From assembly GCA_947074295.1 (NCBI GenBank), contig CAMTPC010000016.1, positions 1 to 39,652 of the forward strand: a stretch of 39,652 bases of DNA, given 5' to 3'. The notes beneath the pieces are model-generated. The model saw nothing but the letters and a program-made list of their open reading frames with translations, did not search any database and was not told where the DNA came from. Positions within the stretch are counted from its first letter, which is position 1. Every line of letters starts with the position of its first letter. Positions 17,004-25,177 of this stretch are shown one piece after another. The position numbers and the translations under genes were made by a program. This DNA is from an uncultured Bacteroides sp. (GTDB lineage Bacteria > Bacteroidota > Bacteroidia > Bacteroidales > Bacteroidaceae).

Positions 17004-18608
17004 ATGAAAAAACAATTTTTACTCTTGGCTGCATTTTGCAGCGTTTCGTTCGTATCTGTAAATGCACAGATGCAATACAATAAAGTAGATGCCAATATAG
17101 GTTTTACTGGTCAAGAAGCCTTGGAAAATGGTAATTATCGTATGACACATACTTTCAACCTTTCTGAAGGTTGGAAAGAATCCAAAAAACCAGTAACCGA
17201 GAAACTTTCTTCTTCAAACGGTAAAGGTATCTATGGTATGGCTATTACTACAGAAGGTATAGGGAGCAATGTAGCACAATGGATCAATAATGGTAAAACA
17301 CAAAACTCAGGCAGCAATTTGGCTGCAATTTGGGTGCCATCAGCTAGTGAATTGCGCGACTCACTTTCGAAAGATCCAAATGCTTTGAATCATGAATATT
17401 GGAAGCAAGCTAACTGTCTTTGGGATGTACCCGGAACAAACGGTGCCGATCAGGCCTTCACAGTGTGGCCAGGTATGGCAAAAAGAACCATCATTGGCTT
17501 CCAAGTGAAAGCACAAGATTTAATGGCGGGCCTTGTTTCTGATATTGAGTTTGAACTTCTTACTCTCGATCCAGGAAATACTGGTGTTGCAAGTACATAC
17601 AAAATGATTGTTGACTTGAGCAAACAACCTGCTTTCCCATGGTTTAATGCAACTTATAATGGCACAGGTGAGGATGTAGAGTTACTTGATAGAATCTCGG
17701 AGGCTTCTATCGCTGATATAAATGCCGAATTAGGATCAAAAATGTATGTAAAAGACAATGTATATGTTTCATCATTGGATGGCGATTTGAATCGTGTGAA
17801 AATCAATGTAGCAGAAGCTGTGGGTTTGTCTATGACTGATCTACGTGGAAAGAAAGTAATGGTAACACTCTATACTACTACTTCAGGTACAGCTGTTCAG
17901 CCAGGAATGTACGAACCAATCGTGGGTGTAGATAATGTAACTACTGAATATGGTACTGCTTCTTGGGTAGAGCCTGCTGTTGAAAACAATGGTCGCGAAG
18001 CATTGGCTACCACTGCTAATTATGGTGAAGAAACACCGATTACTTTCACTTTGAAAGGCAAAAATCGTTTCTCTGATCTTTCTATCGTAAGTGATGGAGA
18101 GAATAAGGCAAATACTGCATTCTACTTCAAGTCTGAAGGTTGTGTAATGGCGAAAGACGCAGAAGGTAACTATACAGTGCCAGTAGATTACACTTATACT
18201 CCTTCGGATGGTGAGTCGGCTCTTAGCATTGTGGTTCCAGCTGCAGCAAATGGTGAAGCAGTGGATGATGATTTGCAAGTTACATTGTTTGCAAACTTCG
18301 CAAAAGGCAACAGAACATATAGTTTAGAAATTAATAATGGCGCTCGTTTCTGGTTAGATCTTACTGTAACAGGACAAGAAAAACCAACATCAATTGAAAG
18401 TGCTGAAGTTAAGGCTTTCGAAGTATCAGTAGCAAACGGACAGATCTTTGTTAGCAATGCTGTGGAAAATGTAGCTCTTTATGATGCAACAAGTGGTCAG
18501 TTAATCAGAAATGTAAGTGCTGAAGCTGCTTCTAAAGGTATATCTGTAGCTAATGCAATCTATTTAGTAAAAGTAGGTGAAGAAGTAGAAAAAGTAATTG
18601 TAAAATAA
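17004..18608 (+). CDS. Large secreted protein of unknown function with sorting-like C-terminal domain
   Basis: 534 residues. The signal peptide (about 1-21, SFVSVNAQ) has no lipobox. I do not recognise the body. Residues about 22-250 include aromatic-rich stretches (NHEYWKQANCLWDVPGT, FTVWPGMAKRTIIGFQV) suggestive of a carbohydrate-binding beta-sandwich. Residues about 250-460 look like one or two immunoglobulin-like folds (TPITFTLKGKNRFSDLSI, GARFWLDLTVTG). Residues about 462-534 (ENVALYDATSGQLIRNV ... NAIYLVKVGEEVEKVIVK) resemble a type IX sorting domain. No catalytic motif is evident. The gene is monocistronic, with its own promoter P5 and a terminator at 18652. A pectin-binding or adhesin-like surface role is inferred from position only. 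Confidence 0.72.
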   Translation: MKKQFLLLAAFCSVSFVSVNAQMQYNKVDANIGFTGQEALENGNYRMTHTFNLSEGWKESKKPVTEKLSSSNGKGIYGMAITTEGIGSNVAQWINNGKTQNSGSNLAAIWVPSASELRDSLSKDPNALNHEYWKQANCLWDVPGTNGADQAFTVWPGMAKRTIIGFQVKAQDLMAGLVSDIEFELLTLDPGNTGVASTYKMIVDLSKQPAFPWFNATYNGTGEDVELLDRISEASIADINAELGSKMYVKDNVYVSSLDGDLNRVKINVAEAVGLSMTDLRGKKVMVTLYTTTSGTAVQPGMYEPIVGVDNVTTEYGTASWVEPAVENNGREALATTANYGEETPITFTLKGKNRFSDLSIVSDGENKANTAFYFKSEGCVMAKDAEGNYTVPVDYTYTPSDGESALSIVVPAAANGEAVDDDLQVTLFANFAKGNRTYSLEINNGARFWLDLTVTGQEKPTSIESAEVKAFEVSVANGQIFVSNAVENVALYDATSGQLIRNVSAEAASKGISVANAIYLVKVGEEVEKVIVK

Positions 18609-18651
18609 CGACTGTTAGTTTAATTAAGGGATAGTTAGTCCATTTTTTTTC

Positions 18652-18688
18652 AAGGCAGCTTTCGGCATAGACTGAGAGCTGCCTTTTT
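18652..18688 (+). terminator. Intrinsic terminator upstream of the HTCS region
   Basis: AAGGCAGCT (18652-18660) / AGCTGCCTT (18677-18685), 16-nt loop, T-run to 18688. Confidence 0.88.
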
Positions 18689-18997
18689 CGTATATAGGCT
18701 AGGTATATGTGGGGTGATGGTCTGCTACGATGTTGGATATTATGAACGTTGTTACTGCTACGATTGATAGGGGTGTATTTTTTTTGTCCGATTAAGTTTT
18801 TAATAATCAGCTATTCTGCTATTTTTGTGTAAATCTTGTAATATCAGAAAGCTATGAAAAATGCTCTCCTTTACACTTGTTTTAGACAATATTCTTAAGT
18901 GAGAAATATTGATGATATTGTAATGGGCTGATAATTACGGATATATAGATGAGTAATCTAACTGCATTGACTGATTGATATTTATATATTTTTACGT
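18689..18997 (+). promoter_or_regulatory. HTCS upstream region with a possible housekeeping promoter
   Basis: The gene-free stretch 18609-18997 holds the terminator at 18652-18688 and then AT-rich DNA. TATTTTTG at 18820-18827 fits TAnnTTTG, with TTTT at 18797-18800, 19 nt upstream, as a near -33 element. I find no GA(G/T)TAC-N16-CGTC element here and no small ORF or RNA that I can support. The leader would be about 160 nt, which is long; a second, poorer match sits close to the ATG. Confidence 0.35.
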
Positions 18998-21900
18998 ATG
19001 AAGAAATTGACCGTACTCCTTTTTGCTATACTGTTATCGATAACAGCTTACTGCTTCAATGCCAATATGATAGTAGAGCACTATTCGGTCGATGACGGCT
19101 TGCCCAATAATGTTGTAAATTGTTCTTTAAAAGATAAGGATGGATTTCTATGGTTTGGTACATGGTATGGGCTTTGTCGTTTCGATGGCGTAAAGTTTCG
19201 TACATACAATAAATTAGAGGATGAAGAATCAGCTCTACCTCCGCGAAAAATTCAAAGAATTGTCGAAGATAAAAATGGCTATATCTGGGTGAAAACCATA
19301 GATAGAAAGCTCTATGTCTTTAATAAAGAGAAAGAGACTTTCCACGCTGTGTTCGATGATATGAAAAACTATTCTGAAAATATTCAGGTCATCAAGCTCC
19401 AATCGACATTTGATGGGGATATATTGCTTCTCACCCGTGATAAGAATCTATTATTGGCACAGACAAACGAGGTGGGTAGTGTATCGATAAAACTCATTTT
19501 TGATTCGAAAGATGAAGTATCGCCTAGTACATATCGCATGAAAAACAATGTTTTAAGCGAGACGCGTGAGTATATATCATGGGTAGGTGTGGATTATAAA
19601 GTCTTGGCATTCAAGAAAGGCGAGTCATTGGCAGAGCGACCTGCCAATTATATCTTAAATAAGATGAATGTGACAAGCGATGCCAATTTTACATCAGTCT
19701 ATGCTGACGGAAAAAAGATGTGGGTAGGCGAAAATACGGGTATATTCTACTCCATAGATACACAAACTGGATCGGTGGATAAGTTTGTGCTTTCGGAGCT
19801 TAGAGGTAGTATCACTAGCTTGATGGTGACTCCTACGGGCTATGTTTATTTAGCACTGGCCAATAATGGCATTTATGAATATGACCTTAAAGAGCGTGTT
19901 CTTCAGAAGATCAATATCGATATCGACGATAGGCTAGTGGCCAATATCTATATGGATAAATATGATAAGATGTGGTTTCATGAGAATGAGAAAGCCATTG
20001 TCTATTACGATCCACAAAATAGAATCACAAAACGTTATCCCTTTAGTATCACTGGAAAAATAGGCCTTTTTCATGTCGAGGATGTTGGTGAAAGAGGATT
20101 ATTTTTCTTATCATCTACAGGCGAAGCGTGGATGTTTGATCGCGAAAATCTGAAAATGATCAAGATCAATGAAATCAAACAGATAGCAAATGCCGAAACA
20201 GAGCAGAGATTTTTCCATCTATTCCAAGATGGCGATGGTGGTATCTGGTTTTCATCGGCTACTCAAGGCGTGTATCAGTTAAATTTCCCGCGTAAGCAGT
20301 TTCGACTATTTGTTCCTCCTTTGCAGAATGTATCCCAACTGAATGAAGACTTAGGAATCAGAGCTTTGTATCAGGCCGAAAATGGTGATTTATGGGTTGG
20401 GACACGCAGTAAATACATTTATAAGCTAGACAAGGATGCCAATGTAAAACAGGTTTTTACGCCGGACACACACAATACGGGTGCCATCTATCATATCATG
20501 GAAGATCGCAAAGGCAATATGTGGTTTGCAACTAAAGGAAATGGGCTTATACGTGCCACGCCCGACCCTAAAGCAAAGGATGGTTATCGTTTCGAGCATT
20601 TTAAGCATAATATGAATAATCCTACAACTATCAGCGGCAATGATGTTTATTATGCCTTCCAAGATAGTAGGGAACGTATTTGGGTGGGTTTGCTCGATGG
20701 AGGTTTAAATTTACTTGTAGAGGAAAATGGAAAAGTAAGTTTCCAGAATATAAACAATGGATTCAAAAACTATCCAGGCTATGGTCTGTATATGGAGGTG
20801 CGAAATATATTGGAGGACGAAAAAGGACGTATCTGGGTAGGGACTATGGATGGACTGATGTCGTTTGATAGTAATTTCGACACGGTAGATCAGATTAAAT
20901 TTGAGACATACAGACAGAAAAACAGAAGAAGTTTTATCGACAGTGATGTATATACACTTTTCAAAGACAGCTACTCGCAAATATGGGTGTCTATGTTTGG
21001 AGGTGGGTTAAGCAAGCTAGTTGGGTATAATGTAGAAACGCATATGCCTGAATTTAAGTCGTTTGGATTGCGCGAGGGCTTGAACAATGATGTAATCATG
21101 TCGATGGTCGAAGATAATAATGATCATATTTGGTTTGCTACGGAGAATGGCTTATCGCACTATGACTTGAATAACGAACGGATTAGAAACTTTGATAAGT
21201 ATGATGGTTTTCCCGCTGTGGTCAACGAAGATAATGCTGCAATATTGACACAGGATGGAGATATCTGGATCGGGTGCAAGGAGGGTGTCTTGATTTTTAC
21301 ACCCGACAAACTGGAAAGCCAGCGCAAGAAATATGAAACATTCATAGTAGGTTGCCAAATATCCAATATTGATATACAAAACTTCACCGAAAAACCGATC
21401 ATCACTAAAGCTATCCCCTATGTGGATGCAATAGTGCTGAAGCACAATCAATCTATGTTTACCTTTGAGTTTGCAGCGCTCAACTTCAGTAATCAAAATA
21501 GAGTGTCTTATAAATATATACTTGAAGGCTATGAGAAAGAATGGCATTATAACGGCAAAAACCGTATTGCCTCATACACTAATGTGCCTCCTGGGAAATA
21601 TACATTTATAGTACAAACCATAGATGAGGCCAATCCAGACCTGATATCTTCGCGTGCCATGACTGTGACTATCTTGCCTCCTTGGTGGGCAAGTCCTTGG
21701 GCTTATGTTGTTTATACCATTCTTATAATTATAATTCTTGCTTTGGTCGTGAAATTCTCTCTCTTCATGATAAAGGTGAAGAATGATGTTTATATCGAAC
21801 AAAAACTATCGGAGCTGAAGATTAAGTTCTTTACCAATATTTCGCACGAACTACGTACTCCTTTGACACTTATCACTGGCCCTATTCAAGAATTGAAGGA

Positions 21901-23413
21901 GAAAGAGAATCTGACAGAAAAAGGAAAGCAGTACGTAGACTTGATGGAACGCAATATCATGCAAATGGTGCAATTGGTGAATCAGATTCTGGATTTCAGG
22001 AAAATACAGAATGGTAAGATGCGACTGCATGTATCATTGATTGATTTTAATGAACTTTTGGCTTCCTTCGAAAAGGAGTTTCGTGTGTTGGCCAATGAAA
22101 ACGAAATCAGTTTTCAGTTCCAATTGCCCGAAGAGGGGATCAAAGTGTGGGCGGATAAAGAAAAAATCGGTATTGTGGTACGCAATATCTTGTCGAATGC
22201 CTTTAAATTCACATCTTCTGGAGGAAGTGTGTTTGTGTCGGTAGGATTGAATGATGATAGCTCTCGTTGTATCATCCGAATCGAAGACGATGGTGTGGGA
22301 ATACCTCAAAATAAGCTTCCTGAAATATTTGATCGTTTCGCACAAGCTGATAATGCACGCAATAGCTACTATCAAGGGTCGGGTATCGGACTGGCTCTTT
22401 CAAAAGAGATCATCAATCTGCATCATGGACAATTGTATGTAGAAAGTACAGAGGGCAATGGTTCTACATTCGTGATAGAGCTGCAGATGAATAAAGAACA
22501 TTATAGATCGTCGGATGTGGATTTCTATATGGGCGAGAATAGTGAAGAAGAGATTACCACTAATGAGGCAATGGAAAACACCGATTCCGAACTGTTAGAG
22601 GATGATATTACTCCCGACTCATCTTTACCCAATCTATTGATCGTGGAGGACAATAAAGATCTATGCAATATGCTTAAATTGCAGTTGGAGGACCATTTTA
22701 ATATCTATACGGCCAATGATGGGGCTGAAGGATTGAAAAAAATACATCTGCATCATCCCGATATTGTGGTGACAGACCAAATGATGCCTAACATGGATGG
22801 ACTTGATATGCTGAAACGAATAAGAAATGATTTCCAAATCAGTCATATACCCGTAATTATTTTGACGGCTAAGGGCAACGATGAGGCAAAGACAAAGGCG
22901 ATCACTATGGGAGCCAATGCCTATATCATAAAGCCTTTCAGCAAAGATTATCTAATGGCAAGGGTGGAACAATTGCTTAATGAGCGCAAGCATTTTCAAG
23001 AACGCGTGTGGAAATCCAATCATGAAGTGGCTGAAGCAGAAAGCGCAGAAGATCATTATGAGCAATTCTTGGTGAAGAAAGATGTGCAGTTTATTGAAAA
23101 GATTCACCAAGTGATAGAAGGAAATCTGGAAAACAGTGACTTTAATATAGATACCATAGCATCGACTATCGGTCTTAGTCGTTCGGCATTTTTCAAGAAA
23201 CTCAAAGGATTGACAGGCTTTGCACCTGTAGACTTGGTGAAAGAGATTCGTTTGAACAAATCTATTGATCTGATAAAGAACTCCGATATGACGATATCCG
23301 AGATTGCTTTCGCAGTGGGTTTCAAAGATTCGGGTTACTTTAGTAAATGTTTCCGAAAGAAATATAACCAGTCGCCACGCGAATATATGAATGAGTGGAG
23401 AAAAGTAAAATAA
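18998..23413 (+). CDS. Hybrid two-component system sensor-regulator (HTCS)
   Basis: 1471 residues holding a full signalling chain. A signal peptide (about 1-19) precedes a periplasmic sensor of beta-propeller repeats (about 25-780; repeated DGFLWFGT, GYIWVKT, GRIWVGT, DHIWFAT blades) and a Y_Y_Y domain (about 815-885). One transmembrane helix follows (about 901-923), then a histidine kinase with His950 in FFTNISHELRTPL, an N box near NILSNAFKF and GSGIGLAL. The receiver (about 1213-1325) has Glu1217/Asp1218, phospho-acceptor Asp1260 (VTDQMMP) and Lys1312. An AraC-type DNA-binding domain (about 1368-1471) ends in GYFSKCFRKKYNQSPREYMNEW. HTCSs sense PUL-derived oligosaccharides in the periplasm and activate the locus. 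All catalytic residues are present. Its targets here are unknown, because most units carry an ECF-type promoter. Confidence 0.97.
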   Translation: MKKLTVLLFAILLSITAYCFNANMIVEHYSVDDGLPNNVVNCSLKDKDGFLWFGTWYGLCRFDGVKFRTYNKLEDEESALPPRKIQRIVEDKNGYIWVKTIDRKLYVFNKEKETFHAVFDDMKNYSENIQVIKLQSTFDGDILLLTRDKNLLLAQTNEVGSVSIKLIFDSKDEVSPSTYRMKNNVLSETREYISWVGVDYKVLAFKKGESLAERPANYILNKMNVTSDANFTSVYADGKKMWVGENTGIFYSIDTQTGSVDKFVLSELRGSITSLMVTPTGYVYLALANNGIYEYDLKERVLQKINIDIDDRLVANIYMDKYDKMWFHENEKAIVYYDPQNRITKRYPFSITGKIGLFHVEDVGERGLFFLSSTGEAWMFDRENLKMIKINEIKQIANAETEQRFFHLFQDGDGGIWFSSATQGVYQLNFPRKQFRLFVPPLQNVSQLNEDLGIRALYQAENGDLWVGTRSKYIYKLDKDANVKQVFTPDTHNTGAIYHIMEDRKGNMWFATKGNGLIRATPDPKAKDGYRFEHFKHNMNNPTTISGNDVYYAFQDSRERIWVGLLDGGLNLLVEENGKVSFQNINNGFKNYPGYGLYMEVRNILEDEKGRIWVGTMDGLMSFDSNFDTVDQIKFETYRQKNRRSFIDSDVYTLFKDSYSQIWVSMFGGGLSKLVGYNVETHMPEFKSFGLREGLNNDVIMSMVEDNNDHIWFATENGLSHYDLNNERIRNFDKYDGFPAVVNEDNAAILTQDGDIWIGCKEGVLIFTPDKLESQRKKYETFIVGCQISNIDIQNFTEKPIITKAIPYVDAIVLKHNQSMFTFEFAALNFSNQNRVSYKYILEGYEKEWHYNGKNRIASYTNVPPGKYTFIVQTIDEANPDLISSRAMTVTILPPWWASPWAYVVYTILIIIILALVVKFSLFMIKVKNDVYIEQKLSELKIKFFTNISHELRTPLTLITGPIQELKEKENLTEKGKQYVDLMERNIMQMVQLVNQILDFRKIQNGKMRLHVSLIDFNELLASFEKEFRVLANENEISFQFQLPEEGIKVWADKEKIGIVVRNILSNAFKFTSSGGSVFVSVGLNDDSSRCIIRIEDDGVGIPQNKLPEIFDRFAQADNARNSYYQGSGIGLALSKEIINLHHGQLYVESTEGNGSTFVIELQMNKEHYRSSDVDFYMGENSEEEITTNEAMENTDSELLEDDITPDSSLPNLLIVEDNKDLCNMLKLQLEDHFNIYTANDGAEGLKKIHLHHPDIVVTDQMMPNMDGLDMLKRIRNDFQISHIPVIILTAKGNDEAKTKAITMGANAYIIKPFSKDYLMARVEQLLNERKHFQERVWKSNHEVAEAESAEDHYEQFLVKKDVQFIEKIHQVIEGNLENSDFNIDTIASTIGLSRSAFFKKLKGLTGFAPVDLVKEIRLNKSIDLIKNSDMTISEIAFAVGFKDSGYFSKCFRKKYNQSPREYMNEWRKVK

Positions 23414-23417
23414 AATA

Positions 23418-23443
23418 GATTACAAATCACTTTTCCATTCGTC
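23418..23443 (+). promoter_or_regulatory. ECF-type promoter P6 (GATTAC-N16-CGTC)
   Basis: GATTAC at 23418-23423 and CGTC at 23440-23443, 39 nt before the ATG at 23483. It begins 4 nt after the HTCS stop codon, so this unit need not depend on HTCS read-through. Confidence 0.75.
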
Positions 23444-23482
23444 TTTCAAAGAAAGTATGTTTTTAATAAAAGACGATAACCA

Positions 23483-25168
23483 ATGAATACTATTCAAAAA
23501 GTGATGATCGCAGCTTTTTTTGCTGCCACAGCACAAACTATTTCGGCACAATATCCTACGATACCCGACTCAGTGAAGTCGAGAGGTAAAATGCAGGAAG
23601 CTGAGTTTGAACGAAAATCAGATGAGGCATGGGAAAAGGCACTTCCTATAGTCTTGGATGAGGCTTTGAAGGGAAGACCCTATAAACCGTGGGCTTCTAA
23701 ACCTGAAGATTTGATTCAAGCCAATATCCCGGCATTTCCTGGAGCGGAAGGTGGGGGCGCTTATACACCTGGTGGACGTGGCGGAAAAGTGCTAGTAGTG
23801 ACTTCGCTCGAGGATAGTGGACCAGGTACGCTACGCGAAGCTTGTGAAACAGGAGGGGCGCGCATTGTCGTGTTCAATGTAGCGGGTGTGATCAATCTAA
23901 AAAGCCCAATAAATATTCGTGCTCCCTATATCACTATCGCTGGTCAGACGGCTCCAGGTGACGGTGTTTGTGTGACAGGAGAATCATTCCTATTAGATAC
24001 ACACGATATTGTGATTCGCCACATGCGTTTTCGCCGTGGTGCGGTAGATGTAGCTTTCCGCGATGATGCTTTGGGCGGTAATTGTGTGGGTAATGTGATA
24101 TTGGATCACTGCTCGGCAAGCTGGGGTCTAGACGAAGTGATGTCTATCTATCGACATGTATATGATCGTGATTCTACAGGGCGTGGCTTGAAACTTCCTA
24201 CTGTGAATGTGACTATCCAAAATTCTATCTTCTCGGAAGGACTAGATACCTATAATCATGCTTTTGGCGCAACTATAGGTGGGCATAACAGTATGTTTGC
24301 TCGTAACCTTTTTGCCTCTAATATCAGTCGTAATTGTTCCATCGGTATGGATGGAGATTTCAACTTGGTGAACAATGTGACTTATAATTGGTGGAATCGC
24401 TCTGTGGATGGTGGTGATGAGAATAGCCGCTTGAATATCATTAACAACTACTACAAACCGGGTCCTGTAACTCCTGTGGACAAACCTATCGCTCATCGTA
24501 TAGTTAAGCCTGAAGCTAGTCGCGATAAGAATAAACCCGATGTTTTCGGTAAGGCTTATGTGGATGGAAATATTGTTGTAGGCAACGAACGCGTGACAAA
24601 GAATAACTGGGATGGGGGAGTACAGGTATATAATGAACCCAATGCAGATCGTTTTATGGACCAAATAAAGATGGATCAACCTTTTGATATGCCTCATGTG
24701 ACTATAATGGACGCAAAAACAGCCTATAATTTTGTGATGGATAATGTAGGTGCCAACTTCCCGAAACGTGATGCAGTGGATGCACGTGTGATAAAGACAG
24801 TACGCACGGGTAAGGCTATCTATTCTGCAGATGCCCAACCTTATGAAACTCCTTATGTGAAACGCCGATTACCGGCTGATTCATACAAACTGGGTATTAT
24901 TACTCATATCGATCAAGTAGGTGGTTTGCCCGAATACAATGGAGCACCTTATGCGGATACTGATGGCGATGGTATGCCTGATGCATGGGAAATAAAATAT
25001 GGTCTTAATCCAAATGATCCTTCAGATGCTATTCTTGATATGAATGGAGATGGCTATACAAACATAGAAAAATATATTAATGGTATAGATCCTACTATAA
25101 AAGTGGATTGGACAGATGTGAATAATAATCATGATACATTGGCAAAGCGCAAAAGCTTGCTTCAATAA
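23483..25168 (+). CDS. Pectate lyase, PL1 family, secreted (paralogue of the gene at 14257)
   Basis: 561 residues with signal peptide MNTIQKVMIAAFFAATAQTISA. It follows the plan of the lyase at 14257: a helical leader (EFERKSDEAWEKALPIVLDEALKGRPYKPWASKPEDL), FPGAEGGGAYTPGGRGGKV (about 86-104), the IAGQTAPGDGVCVTGESF motif (about 152-168), LDHCSASWGLDEVMSIYRH (about 207-225), FNLVNNVTYNWWNRS, and a calcium-loop-like end (DTDGDGMPDAWEIKYGLNPNDPSD, about 493-515). Expected activity is beta-elimination of homogalacturonan. Differences from its paralogue in the 225-235 loop and around 320-400 may tune methylation or chain-length preference. The beta-helix/DUF6298-like gene follows after 9 nt, so they form an operon behind P6. 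Confidence 0.92.
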   Translation: MNTIQKVMIAAFFAATAQTISAQYPTIPDSVKSRGKMQEAEFERKSDEAWEKALPIVLDEALKGRPYKPWASKPEDLIQANIPAFPGAEGGGAYTPGGRGGKVLVVTSLEDSGPGTLREACETGGARIVVFNVAGVINLKSPINIRAPYITIAGQTAPGDGVCVTGESFLLDTHDIVIRHMRFRRGAVDVAFRDDALGGNCVGNVILDHCSASWGLDEVMSIYRHVYDRDSTGRGLKLPTVNVTIQNSIFSEGLDTYNHAFGATIGGHNSMFARNLFASNISRNCSIGMDGDFNLVNNVTYNWWNRSVDGGDENSRLNIINNYYKPGPVTPVDKPIAHRIVKPEASRDKNKPDVFGKAYVDGNIVVGNERVTKNNWDGGVQVYNEPNADRFMDQIKMDQPFDMPHVTIMDAKTAYNFVMDNVGANFPKRDAVDARVIKTVRTGKAIYSADAQPYETPYVKRRLPADSYKLGIITHIDQVGGLPEYNGAPYADTDGDGMPDAWEIKYGLNPNDPSDAILDMNGDGYTNIEKYINGIDPTIKVDWTDVNNNHDTLAKRKSLLQ

Positions 25169-25177
25169 ATATTCTGA

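Noticed and set aside
18689-18997. Small RNA or small gene in the long leader of the HTCS
   Set aside because: No convincing ORF, structured RNA or second terminator is visible; the stretch is plain AT-rich DNA.
23440-23475. Hairpin CGTCTTT / AAAGACG before the PL1 lyase at 23483
   Set aside because: A 7-bp stem with a 22-nt loop in AT-rich DNA is weak, and it simply includes the -10 box of P6.
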